From Candidatus Poseidoniales archaeon (GTDB lineage: Archaea; Thermoplasmatota; Poseidoniia; Poseidoniales; Poseidoniaceae): a DNA stretch of 24,181 nt. Numbering within the stretch: position 1 is the first letter of the stretch; each line of letters begins with the position of its first letter. The notes beneath the pieces were generated by a model, which saw only the letters and a program-made list of their open reading frames with translations, was not told the origin of the DNA and ran no database searches. The position numbers were made by a program, and so were the translations under genes. Location: contig QXYA01000096.1 of NCBI GenBank assembly GCA_009887135.1, forward strand, positions 1-24,181, read 5' to 3'. Shown piece after piece: positions 1 to 6,708 of the stretch.

Positions 1-53
1 GTACATCCAGCAAGCATCATTGTGCAGGCAAGCAAAAGAGCAATTTTCTTCAT
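1..53 (-). CDS. N-terminus of a secreted lipoprotein, cut by the window edge
   Basis: Reading the minus strand from an ATG at 53 gives MKKIALLLACTMMLAGCT before the window ends. This is a classic lipoprotein signal peptide: two lysines, a hydrophobic core, then the lipobox LAGC with the cysteine at residue 17 as the lipid attachment site. The mature protein lies outside the window, so its function cannot be named; a substrate-binding or surface protein is typical for such leaders. A TATA-like box centred about 26 nt upstream (around 79) and the lack of an SD sequence suggest a leaderless transcript. The radical SAM gene ends 38 nt upstream on the same strand, but the private promoter suggests a separate unit. 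The sequence is short, yet the lipobox, start and promoter spacing agree. Confidence 0.6.
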   Translation of the reverse strand, partial: MKKIALLLACTMMLAGC

Positions 54-74
54 GATTATCTGTCGATTCCGTAG

Positions 75-84
75 GATATAATCC
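75..84 (-). promoter_or_regulatory. TATA-like box before the lipoprotein gene
   Basis: The minus strand reads GATTATATCC here, in the 38-nt gap after the radical SAM stop codon. The A/T core is about 26 nt from the lipoprotein ATG at 53. That is the usual archaeal distance from TATA box to transcription start, so the transcript may begin at the start codon itself. The call comes from sequence and spacing only. Confidence 0.45.
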
Positions 85-91
85 TTTTCAA

Positions 92-1177
92 TCAACGATG
101 TTCATTCAGATGAACAACCGAAACCTCGAGTCGTTCGTGCGTTGGATGAACTTCAACCATAAGAACCGGAACTGAGAGAATTTCAGCAAGATCTTCTGCA
201 ACACTCACTGGCATCTCAATGCGTTGCGTTTGAGCATCATAACGAAGCCATGCAGAATCAATGGCAAGTGTTTCCCGTAATTCTTCTACGTCATCACGAG
301 CATCCTCAGGTTCGGTTGGAATCGCTCCAAACAGAATCGTATCATCTTCTGACAATTGTTCATAGGGTCGGAGTGTAGCCTCGCCTCGACGACGGAAACG
401 TGCCCTTAGTTGCCCAGCATCCTTGTATGAAGCTGTACAGAATTTGAGATGATACGGTTTGTCTTTTGAAGCCTCTTTCAAGCGAAGGCCAAGTTCGAGT
501 GAACCTTCTGCAGCAGCAGATAACCCACTGGAGAGATTGAATCCACGCACATCCATGTTTTCTTGATTTCCAATGGTAATTTCAAGTTCATTGAGATTGA
601 TAAATTGAATGGGGAGTTCTGCAAGTTGATCGAGAAGTAGGAACAAAGACTCTTCTTTGTCTGGTTCACAAGGCAACTCAATTCCAACGTTAATGCCTGC
701 TTCATGTGAGGAACGAATGACGTCCTCATATTGACGAGTCGTTCCATCAAGTAGGTGGAAACGGAGTTCATCCAAACCAGCCTCTGCAAGTTTTCCAACC
801 CATTCTTCCTTGAATGGGATTGATGTGTAAAGATGAATGTGATGTTCAGGCCCAAAGGCGTTCTTGAGTTGAGACACGGCCTCCACTGAACGTTCAGGAT
901 CAAGCATTGGATCGCCTCCAGTGATGCCAGTACCAGTTGCTTTCATGGCATTTGCTTCTTCGATTACTTCGTCCCAAGTGCTGCAACGACGTTCGTTGGC
1001 AAACATGTCAGGAGACTCTCTACGATTCTCAGAAAGTGGACAATAGTCGCAACCCCAATGGCATTTACCAGTTACAAAAAGAACGAGTTTACGGCCCTGT
1101 TGGCATTGTATACAGCCTTCAGCCTCACCTTCTTCAGCAGGCAAAACCTCTGAAATCATTGGAAGATGAACGACCAT
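92..1177 (-). CDS. Radical SAM protein related to pyruvate formate-lyase activating enzyme (COG2108-like)
   Basis: This is a predicted cytoplasmic iron-sulfur enzyme of 361 aa using S-adenosylmethionine. The radical SAM cluster motif CX3CX2C is visible as C39-H-W-G-C43-D-Y-C46, followed by ITGGDP (residues 86-91) in the place of the SAM-binding GGE motif. An extra CxxC pair (C22, C25) precedes it, a layout I associate with the uncharacterised archaeal family COG2108. The substrate is unknown. I place the start at the ATG at 1177 because GAGGG lies 7 nt upstream (1185-1189). The longer alternative begins with TTG at 1246, would overlap pdxT by 43 nt and adds a low-complexity serine/glutamate tail. 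It lies 26 nt downstream of pdxT and is probably cotranscribed with it. The family call is good; the specific function is unresolved. Confidence 0.85.
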   Translation of the reverse strand: MVVHLPMISEVLPAEEGEAEGCIQCQQGRKLVLFVTGKCHWGCDYCPLSENRRESPDMFANERRCSTWDEVIEEANAMKATGTGITGGDPMLDPERSVEAVSQLKNAFGPEHHIHLYTSIPFKEEWVGKLAEAGLDELRFHLLDGTTRQYEDVIRSSHEAGINVGIELPCEPDKEESLFLLLDQLAELPIQFINLNELEITIGNQENMDVRGFNLSSGLSAAAEGSLELGLRLKEASKDKPYHLKFCTASYKDAGQLRARFRRRGEATLRPYEQLSEDDTILFGAIPTEPEDARDDVEELRETLAIDSAWLRYDAQTQRIEMPVSVAEDLAEILSVPVLMVEVHPTHERLEVSVVHLNEHR

Positions 1178-1203
1178 GTGTAATCCCTCTAGCCCCTTGT
1201 TGT

Positions 1204-1896
1204 TCAATTCGTCGGTACTTGATTCACTATTTGTTGCAGAAGCCAAGTATGGAAGCGTCGGTCACCTGTCAGTTCTGGATGAAACGTCACAGCACATTTA
1301 GAGCCGTCAATGACACCAACAATTTCATCTCCAAAGCGAGCAATGACATTGCAATTGACGGATTCCGAATCAAAACGAGGGGCACGGATAAACACACCTG
1401 GGAACGATGTTGATTCTCCATCATTTAGCATAGGGGCAACGGCCAAGGGCGTATGCCCAAATTCATCCGCTGTTCGAGTCACCTTTACATTTGAGGATTC
1501 GTGAAGAGGTAAGTCAACCTCTACTGAGGCTTCGAAAGATTGGCGTTGACGACCCCAAGCATTTCGAGAAATACCCGCTTGAATGAACGGTGGGCGCCCT
1601 CCATCGGGCATGGCCAATAAGATCGCTCCTGCACAGGTTCCAAGGACAGGCCTGCTCACATGATCCTCCATCCACGAATAGATTCCATCGAGAAGTCCTT
1701 CAGAGGTTGAGGCTTTCCTCATGGCGGTTGATTCACCACCGGGAAGAACAAGTGCATCGATTGTATCATCAACATCGTTTGCTGAACGGAGATAGACGAT
1801 TTCGACATCAAGTTTCAAGTCCGTTGCTGAAGCAAGGAGAGCCTCTTCATGCTCATGTCGGGCACCCTGCAACATAGCAAGACCAATCCGCAACAT
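1204..1896 (-). CDS. pdxT: Pyridoxal 5'-phosphate synthase glutaminase subunit PdxT
   Basis: PdxT (230 aa) hydrolyses glutamine and channels ammonia to PdxS, which builds pyridoxal 5'-phosphate. Class I glutaminase features are clear: LPGGEST (51-57), the nucleophile elbow GTCAGA with Cys88, and the catalytic pair in TFHPEL (His206, Glu208). The PdxT-specific NAWGRQRQSFE segment (112-122) is also present, so a generic amidotransferase is unlikely. Length is somewhat above the usual 190-200 aa. pdxS is not in this window. The radical SAM gene follows 26 nt downstream. The start is an ATG at 1896 with a weak purine stretch (AGGG) upstream. Across the divergent gap lies a PLP-dependent aminotransferase, a consumer of the cofactor, though this pairing may be coincidental. 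Confidence 0.93.
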   Translation of the reverse strand: MLRIGLAMLQGARHEHEEALLASATDLKLDVEIVYLRSANDVDDTIDALVLPGGESTAMRKASTSEGLLDGIYSWMEDHVSRPVLGTCAGAILLAMPDGGRPPFIQAGISRNAWGRQRQSFEASVEVDLPLHESSNVKVTRTADEFGHTPLAVAPMLNDGESTSFPGVFIRAPRFDSESVNCNVIARFGDEIVGVIDGSKCAVTFHPELTGDRRFHTWLLQQIVNQVPTN

Positions 1897-2004
1897 GAAA
1901 CGCCCTAGAACTTCTCTTCTTTAGGACATAGCATCCTCGCAAATTCCATCTTCTTGCTAAAATCATAGATGTTGTTCAAAAACCGACCGCGTCTGGATTC
2001 AATT
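1897..2004. promoter_or_regulatory. Divergent gap between pdxT and the aminotransferase
   Basis: About 108 bp separate the two chosen starts. The only A/T element of note is TGCTAAAATCATAG (1954-1967). It could act as the TATA box of the aminotransferase (transcription start near 1985, 20 nt before the ATG at 2005). No convincing TATA box is seen at the proper distance from pdxT. No RNA gene or repeat is visible. Confidence 0.3.
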
Positions 2005-3189
2005 ATGACCCACGAAGGAGACTGTTTTCTTGTCCCCGGCCCTGTGCGTATGAGCGATGCCTGTTTGCAGGCAATGGCTACTCCAGTGATAACTGCAAGA
2101 GGACCAGAATTTCGTGATGTCATGGCAGATCTGAATGCAGGATTACGTTCCGCATTCAATCTCACACCATCAGAACGAACCCGTGGAACACAATCATGGG
2201 CTGGTGAGGATGGATACAAAGTCGTCGCTGTATCTGGAAGTGGCACTGCTGCAATGGAGATGGTGATTGCGAATCGATTCCGTCCAAACGACCGAGTCCT
2301 TGTTCCAACCAATGGAAAATTTGGGGAACGTGTCGCTCAAATATGTAAGCAATATTGCCAAGTGAAACACATCGCTTATGATTGGGGACGCAGTTTTGAT
2401 TTCGTGGAATTAGAAGAACAACTCGGCCGTGGAACGTACGAAGCAGTTCTTATTTGCCATAATGAAACAAGTACTGGAATTACTCAAGATGCTGCATCCT
2501 TGGCACAGATGTGTAAGGAATACAATGTAGCATTCATCCTTGACGGAATCACCTCTGTCGGAGGCGCACCGGTACATCCTGCTGAGTGGGAAGCTGAAGC
2601 AGTGGTAATGGGGGCTCAGAAATGTACTGCAGGGCCGAGTGGTATTGCTGCAATTGCGATCAATGAACATTTTATCGAACGATTGGAAACCATTCGTAAG
2701 CAAGGTGATTCAAATCCCGTCTACTATCTTGATCTTATATCAGCACTCAAGAAAGGAGATGATGACCAAACGCCATGGACACCTGCCATCAATTTGGCAA
2801 TGGGTTGGGCTGCAGCTCTTCGTGAATTAGAAGAAGAAGGTCTCGAGAATCGCTGGAAGCGATGCCAAACACTTGCAAACGGTGTACGAAACCTGTTCAC
2901 CGACCTCGGCTTCTTGCTTCTTGCAGATGGGGGACAGCAAAGTGATACGGTTACAGCCATCATGTATCCAGAAGGAATTGATGATTCTTGGCGAAGCATG
3001 CTCAAAGAAAAGTATGACACGCAAGTAATCGGTGCACAAGACCACTTGAAAGGTAAGATGTTCAGAGTTGGAAGTATGGGCACAACCACTGTCGATGAGA
3101 TGGTTGAAGGCTGTAAGCGAATGATTGCTTGTTTCAATGAAATGGGACTATCGCTTCCAAACGTTGATGTTGCACCGTACTTTGCCTAA
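2005..3189 (+). CDS. Class V (PLP-dependent) aminotransferase, serine-pyruvate / alanine-glyoxylate type
   Basis: This is a fold-type I PLP enzyme of 394 aa from the chosen start. It resembles the serine-pyruvate/alanine-glyoxylate aminotransferase branch. Visible features are the N-terminal LVPGPVRMSD and ITARGPEF segments that begin such enzymes, SGSGTAAME (cofactor phosphate region), HNETSTG, LDGITSVGG with the PLP-ring aspartate (Asp180), and GAQKCTAGPSG with the PLP-binding lysine (Lys206). The reading frame also has an ATG at 1969, which would add 12 basic residues. I prefer 2005 because the family motif begins right after it and an A/T stretch (TAAAAT, 1958-1963) could place the transcription start between the two. 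The substrate cannot be fixed by sight; serine, alanine or a phosphonate-type amine are possible. nadM follows after 3 nt, implying cotranscription. Confidence 0.88.
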   Translation: MTHEGDCFLVPGPVRMSDACLQAMATPVITARGPEFRDVMADLNAGLRSAFNLTPSERTRGTQSWAGEDGYKVVAVSGSGTAAMEMVIANRFRPNDRVLVPTNGKFGERVAQICKQYCQVKHIAYDWGRSFDFVELEEQLGRGTYEAVLICHNETSTGITQDAASLAQMCKEYNVAFILDGITSVGGAPVHPAEWEAEAVVMGAQKCTAGPSGIAAIAINEHFIERLETIRKQGDSNPVYYLDLISALKKGDDDQTPWTPAINLAMGWAAALRELEEEGLENRWKRCQTLANGVRNLFTDLGFLLLADGGQQSDTVTAIMYPEGIDDSWRSMLKEKYDTQVIGAQDHLKGKMFRVGSMGTTTVDEMVEGCKRMIACFNEMGLSLPNVDVAPYFA

Positions 3190-3192
3190 AAC

Positions 3193-3741
3193 ATGGCGAA
3201 AGGAATTGTTCTCGGACGGTTCCAACCATTCCATAATGGCCATGAACATCTTGTTCTTGAAGCATTAAAGGATTTTCAAGACGTTACAATTGCAATAGGA
3301 TCATCTCAAGAAGAATGGACAACAAACAACCCGTTTTCTTTTCAAGAACGGCAATCAATGATTGAGGCATGGGTGACTGAAAAGGATTTGAAGGAACGTA
3401 TTACCATAGTTGGCATTGAAGATATCAACGACCCACCGAACTGGGTTGAACATGCATCAAAGTCACATGGTATTGGAACGTTAGTTACCTCTGATACGAC
3501 TACGAAGGACCTCTATGAAGCAGCAGATGGTTCAGTTCATTGGATTGATTTGCATCAACGCGAGCAATTTGAAGGGTGGAGAGTCCGTCAGTCTTGCATG
3601 ATGCTTTCCACTGTTTACGATGATGATGCTACACGGTCTGTGCTCACACCTAGCGTACCAAGTGCAGTCATTGAATGGTTGATTACGAACGATGCACTTT
3701 ACCGCTTTTTACAATTAAATGCAGGCCCGCATGCAGGCTGA
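3193..3741 (+). CDS. nadM: Nicotinamide-nucleotide adenylyltransferase, archaeal NadM type
   Basis: NadM joins NMN (or nicotinate mononucleotide) to AMP from ATP in NAD synthesis. The 182-aa protein opens with GRFQPFHNGH (8-17), the nucleotidylyltransferase motif, and has the archaeal NadM signature GSSQEEWTTNNPFSFQER (36-53). The second ATP-phosphate motif, usually like SGTxIR, is degenerate: FEGWRVR (127-132 region) keeps the arginine but has Trp in place of Thr. The C-terminal helix region is somewhat longer than usual. The start ATG lies 3 nt after the aminotransferase stop with no SD, so translation is probably coupled. Its stop codon touches the stop of grpE on the other strand. Another nucleotidyltransferase specificity cannot be fully excluded because of the altered motif. 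Confidence 0.85.
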   Translation: MAKGIVLGRFQPFHNGHEHLVLEALKDFQDVTIAIGSSQEEWTTNNPFSFQERQSMIEAWVTEKDLKERITIVGIEDINDPPNWVEHASKSHGIGTLVTSDTTTKDLYEAADGSVHWIDLHQREQFEGWRVRQSCMMLSTVYDDDATRSVLTPSVPSAVIEWLITNDALYRFLQLNAGPHAG

Positions 3742-4308
3742 TCACTCTGTTGCTACAACAACTCGAGCAGCGCTTAATACACGCTCTTTGTACATGTAAC
3801 CAGGTTCCAGAACGTCAATGACAAGGCCTGCTGGGAATTGTTCAGAGGCGGGTAAAGTCGTAATCGCTTCCATTTTGGAAGGGTCGAATGCTAAGCCTTT
3901 CGCTTCAATAGCCTTGATTCCATCAGATTCCAACTCTCTCCACAACTTGTTTCGAAGAAGGCGCAATCCTTGAGCAACAGGAGATTCATCACCTTCTTCC
4001 ACTTGTTGGAGTGCTCGATCTACATCGTTAAGGATTGGAATCATTCGACGTGCAAGACCCATTCCACCGTATTGAATGAGTGTCGACTTTTCTGCCATAA
4101 GGCGCTTACGTACATTTTGGATTTCAGCTTCCTTGTACGCAATTTCTTTTTCCGCTTTATCAGCACGCTGAGTCGCTTCTTCCAAAGGATCGAGGGGTTC
4201 AACGTGTTCAGACAAATCAATCTGTTCAGAGACATCCTCGAATTCAGGTGTTTCGTCATCATGATGTTCAGGAATGTCTTCCTGCGGTATCTCTTCATCG
4301 TTCGACAT
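3742..4308 (-). CDS. grpE: GrpE, nucleotide exchange factor of DnaK
   Basis: GrpE (188 aa) releases ADP from DnaK (Hsp70) in the cytoplasm. The layout is typical: an acidic disordered N-terminus (1-41), a long coiled-coil helix (about 42-80, with EIQNVRKRL), a helical section with ILNDVDRAL (92-100), and a C-terminal beta-wing with GLAFDPSKMEAI (138-149) and a final EPGYMYKERVL block. The common FDPxxHEA motif has Met in place of His. dnaK and dnaJ are not in the window. It follows the 238-aa unknown gene by 26 nt and is likely cotranscribed. In archaea the DnaK-DnaJ-GrpE system is considered a bacterial acquisition, which suits a mesophile. The stop codon abuts the nadM stop. Confidence 0.93.
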   Translation of the reverse strand: MSNDEEIPQEDIPEHHDDETPEFEDVSEQIDLSEHVEPLDPLEEATQRADKAEKEIAYKEAEIQNVRKRLMAEKSTLIQYGGMGLARRMIPILNDVDRALQQVEEGDESPVAQGLRLLRNKLWRELESDGIKAIEAKGLAFDPSKMEAITTLPASEQFPAGLVIDVLEPGYMYKERVLSAARVVVATE

Positions 4309-4334
4309 AAATCATCCCAAACAGAAGTGGTCTT

Positions 4335-5051
4335 TCAACCCGACGCTGTTGTATCGTCAGGAAGACCATGTACCAGAACAGTGGAAACATTCCACTGTCC
4401 AGTCCCCCACTTTCGTGCTTCAAGATGGTCCCTGCCAATTATTGCAACAATATCTGATTCTGAATTCCAACGATTCATCGTGTAGACAAGGCTCTTTGCA
4501 GCCCGATTATGGGCTTCATACGTTGGAACTATTCGAGCATCTTCTTTTTCATCAAGAGTTTCTCCCAATCCTTTTCTTCGCTCCATCCAGTCCATACAGA
4601 CCTTCTCAGCATATTCTGATTCTGGAAGACCCGACAATTCCTTCCTAACCTCATCCCATGTCTGACCTCCATAGAGAATATCCTCTCCGTCGATGACGGT
4701 ATTTAGTGCAACATCAAGATACAGGTATGCCCTGCCCTCCCATACTTCCCAAGCGCCGGGACTTGCCCATTTCATTGCAAGAAGAAGGCCCTTTTCGCCA
4801 TCAGTTGATTCATCGAGCAGTTGGAGGAAGGACTTGCCCTCGTCCTTACCCCAAGGCTGAGCATCCATCCAATCGAGTAATTCTGCTTCTGCATCAATAT
4901 CAAACAAGACCTTCAGGCGGGAGTCTTGAACGGGGCGAGTGTTGCGCAGCGTCCGCTTTTCAAGACCATCATAGAGAGTATTCCACGCCAAGTCCAATGT
5001 CAATTTAAGGCGAGAAGCATCGACTAAGAGAACGATGATTTCAAGCCCCAT
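4335..5051 (-). CDS. Unrecognised 238-aa protein upstream of grpE
   Basis: I do not recognise this family. The 238-aa product is soluble, acidic and rich in Trp, with no signal peptide or membrane helix. It starts with a hydrophobic strand (MGLEIIVLLVDASR), and a Trp-rich middle follows (residues 62-106). A conserved-looking C-terminal block, NRAAKSLVYTMNRW (182-195) followed by IVAIIGRDHLEA (201-212), only vaguely recalls the last strand of TraB/PrgY proteins; the N-terminal half lacks that family's motifs, so I do not name it so. The ATG at 5051 is the first usable start because an in-frame TGA lies two codons upstream. No clear SD is seen. It precedes grpE by 26 nt on the same strand, so a protein-quality role is possible but only by association. 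Confidence 0.7.
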   Translation of the reverse strand: MGLEIIVLLVDASRLKLTLDLAWNTLYDGLEKRTLRNTRPVQDSRLKVLFDIDAEAELLDWMDAQPWGKDEGKSFLQLLDESTDGEKGLLLAMKWASPGAWEVWEGRAYLYLDVALNTVIDGEDILYGGQTWDEVRKELSGLPESEYAEKVCMDWMERRKGLGETLDEKEDARIVPTYEAHNRAAKSLVYTMNRWNSESDIVAIIGRDHLEARKWGTGQWNVSTVLVHGLPDDTTASG

Positions 5052-5182
5052 GGGTCAAACCAATCATAACTCTTCTTTGAGGCATTCGGCTTCTCTACAG
5101 GCTTCGACTTTTCAATAAATTGAGCCTCATGAGCAAGAGCATTGAAGAACAGCGGTCTTGCCATTGCGAATGAGGCGTTAAG
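5052..5182. promoter_or_regulatory. Divergent intergenic region between the unknown/grpE unit and the DRG GTPase
   Basis: At 131 bp this is the longest gap in the window. It holds an A/T stretch CAATAAATTG (5114-5123), a candidate TATA region for the rightward gene that would leave an untranslated leader of about 40 nt. An SD-like GAGGCG (5172-5177) lies 5 nt before the DRG start codon. I see no RNA gene or repeat in it. The promoter for the leftward gene is not evident. Confidence 0.35.
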
Positions 5183-6298
5183 ATGGCGACGATTAAGGAG
5201 CAAATCGATTTGATTCGCGCCGAGATCGATAAGACCCAAAAAAACAAGGCAACAAACGCCCACATTGGGAAATTGAAAGCCAAAATCGCTCAATTAAAAC
5301 TCAAGGAAGAAAAGGCTACTGCTCACTCGAAAGCCAGTGGTGGTGGAAAGGGATTCGAAGTTCGAAAATCAGGGGATGCAACAGTATCGCTCGTTGGATT
5401 CCCATCAGTCGGTAAGTCCACATTAATATCCAAAGTAACAGATGTTGCTTCAGAAATAGGTGGCTATGCATTTACAACATTGACGTGTATTCCTGGTGTC
5501 ATGGAACACAGAGGGGCAAAAATCCAGATTCTGGATTTGCCAGGATTGATTAAGGGTGCTGCAGAAGGGAAAGGAAGAGGTAAAGAAATCCTCAACGTGA
5601 TTCGTTCTTCAGACATGGTCCTTTACATTGTAGATCCGTTTCAAGATGGCCACTTTAAGGTCCTACATCGAGAATTACATAACTCAGGATTACGGCTTAA
5701 TGAACAGCGGCCTCCTGTCTTTATCAAACGCACAGACAAAGGTGGAATCGATGTCCGTACAACAGTTGAGCAGACATATCTCACACCAGAGGAGATGGGT
5801 GATATCATCAGATCTTTTGGATTCACATCAGCCATTGTTACGTTACGACAGAATACGACTGCCGAGCAGATTGTTGATTGTTTAGCAGGTAACATCATTT
5901 ACGAAAAAGCTGTTATTGCAATCAACAAAATTGACATCGCAACTCCAGAAGATATTGCTCGAGCAAAAATCGGATTACCAGAAGACTGGCCAATTATGGA
6001 GATCTCTGCATTCAAGGATATTGGACTTGATGAATTGAAGGATTTCATTTATGATAATCTTGGATTCATGCGAGTGTATCTCAAACCACAGGGACAAGAA
6101 GCCGATATGGAAGAACCTCTGATTGTGAAGGATGATTCGACAGTCAGAACAATTTGTAGCAAACTGCACCGCGACTTTGTACGCAAGTTCAGATTTGCTC
6201 GAATCAAGGGCCCATCTGCAAAATTCGATTGGCAGCGGGTTGGTTTAGACCATCTTCTACAAGACGGAGATATCTTGACAATCGTGGTGAAGCGATGA
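5183..6298 (+). CDS. DRG-family GTPase (Obg superfamily, TGS domain)
   Basis: This is a 371-aa cytoplasmic GTPase of the DRG/Rbg family, which in archaea and eukaryotes associates with translating ribosomes. An N-terminal helical region (1-45) is rich in Lys and Gln. GTPase motifs are G1 GFPSVGKST (72-80), a G2-region threonine in FTTLTCIPG (97-105), G3 DLPG (118-121), G4 NKID (248-251) and G5 SA (275-276). The S5D2L insertion lies between G3 and G4, and a TGS domain fills the C-terminus (about 297-371, starting MRVYLKPQG and ending LQDGDILTIV). Length and order match the archaeal family exactly. GAGGCG sits 5 nt upstream of the ATG. The DoxX-like gene overlaps its stop by 4 nt (ATGA). Confidence 0.95.
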   Translation: MATIKEQIDLIRAEIDKTQKNKATNAHIGKLKAKIAQLKLKEEKATAHSKASGGGKGFEVRKSGDATVSLVGFPSVGKSTLISKVTDVASEIGGYAFTTLTCIPGVMEHRGAKIQILDLPGLIKGAAEGKGRGKEILNVIRSSDMVLYIVDPFQDGHFKVLHRELHNSGLRLNEQRPPVFIKRTDKGGIDVRTTVEQTYLTPEEMGDIIRSFGFTSAIVTLRQNTTAEQIVDCLAGNIIYEKAVIAINKIDIATPEDIARAKIGLPEDWPIMEISAFKDIGLDELKDFIYDNLGFMRVYLKPQGQEADMEEPLIVKDDSTVRTICSKLHRDFVRKFRFARIKGPSAKFDWQRVGLDHLLQDGDILTIVVKR

Positions 6299-6708
6299 AG
6301 GCGTTATGGTCGTATCATCGTGACGTGCTAGCAATTGGACTCGGGTGCTTTTTCACCTATGTTGGAATTCTCCATTTCATTGACCCTAAATGGTTTACTG
6401 CAATCGTACCCGACATGCTCCCCGGTTCTGATGTGTTCTGGGTCATCATCAGTGGAATTCCAGAAGTCCTCTGTGGAATCGGGTTAATCGTTCCGAAAAC
6501 ACGCATTATGGCTGCACGAGCAACGGTTGTACTCCTGATCATCTTATACTGGGCAAATCTAAACATGTGGATTTATGATATCGAATTAGATGGAAATTCA
6601 TTCCCTCTATGGGCACACATTCTAAGAGGCCTAGCCCAAGTGGCAATGGTGCTTATTGCCGCTTATTTGGGTAAATGGATTCTTAATCCAAGTACGGAAG
6701 ATGAATAA
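6295..6708 (+). CDS. Small DoxX-like membrane protein
   Basis: This 137-aa integral membrane protein has four predicted helices. It has the feel of the DoxX/DoxD family: an early helix ending in GILHFIDPKWF, a PEVLCGIGLIVPKTR segment between helices 2 and 3, a third helix with ILYWANLNMW, and a last helix near AHILRGLAQVAMVL. The biochemical role of such proteins is mostly unknown; some are linked to thiosulfate:quinone oxidoreductases or redox stress. I take the ATG at 6295 because it overlaps the DRG stop in the pattern ATGA and has GGTGA 4 nt upstream (6286-6290). The frame is open further upstream to 6229, but that extension would lie entirely within the GTPase gene. The stop codon abuts that of the GH57 gene. 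Confidence 0.75.
   Translation: MKALWSYHRDVLAIGLGCFFTYVGILHFIDPKWFTAIVPDMLPGSDVFWVIISGIPEVLCGIGLIVPKTRIMAARATVVLLIILYWANLNMWIYDIELDGNSFPLWAHILRGLAQVAMVLIAAYLGKWILNPSTEDE

Noticed and set aside
1178..1246. Longer radical SAM protein starting with TTG at 1246
   Set aside because: It would overlap pdxT by 43 nt and add a low-complexity tail, whereas the ATG at 1177 has a well-placed GAGGG.
1905..2312. Minus-strand open frame of 135 codons between pdxT and the aminotransferase
   Set aside because: Most of it is antisense to the conserved N-terminal part of the aminotransferase, with no family resemblance.
4335..5051. Assigning the unknown protein to the TraB/PrgY family
   Set aside because: Only the last strand (IVAIIGRDHLE) is reminiscent. 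The N-terminal motifs of that family are missing, so the name would be unsupported.
5024..5293. Minus-strand open frame of 89 codons across the DRG promoter and start
   Set aside because: It overlaps the conserved N-terminus of the GTPase, starts within it and has no protein-like motif.
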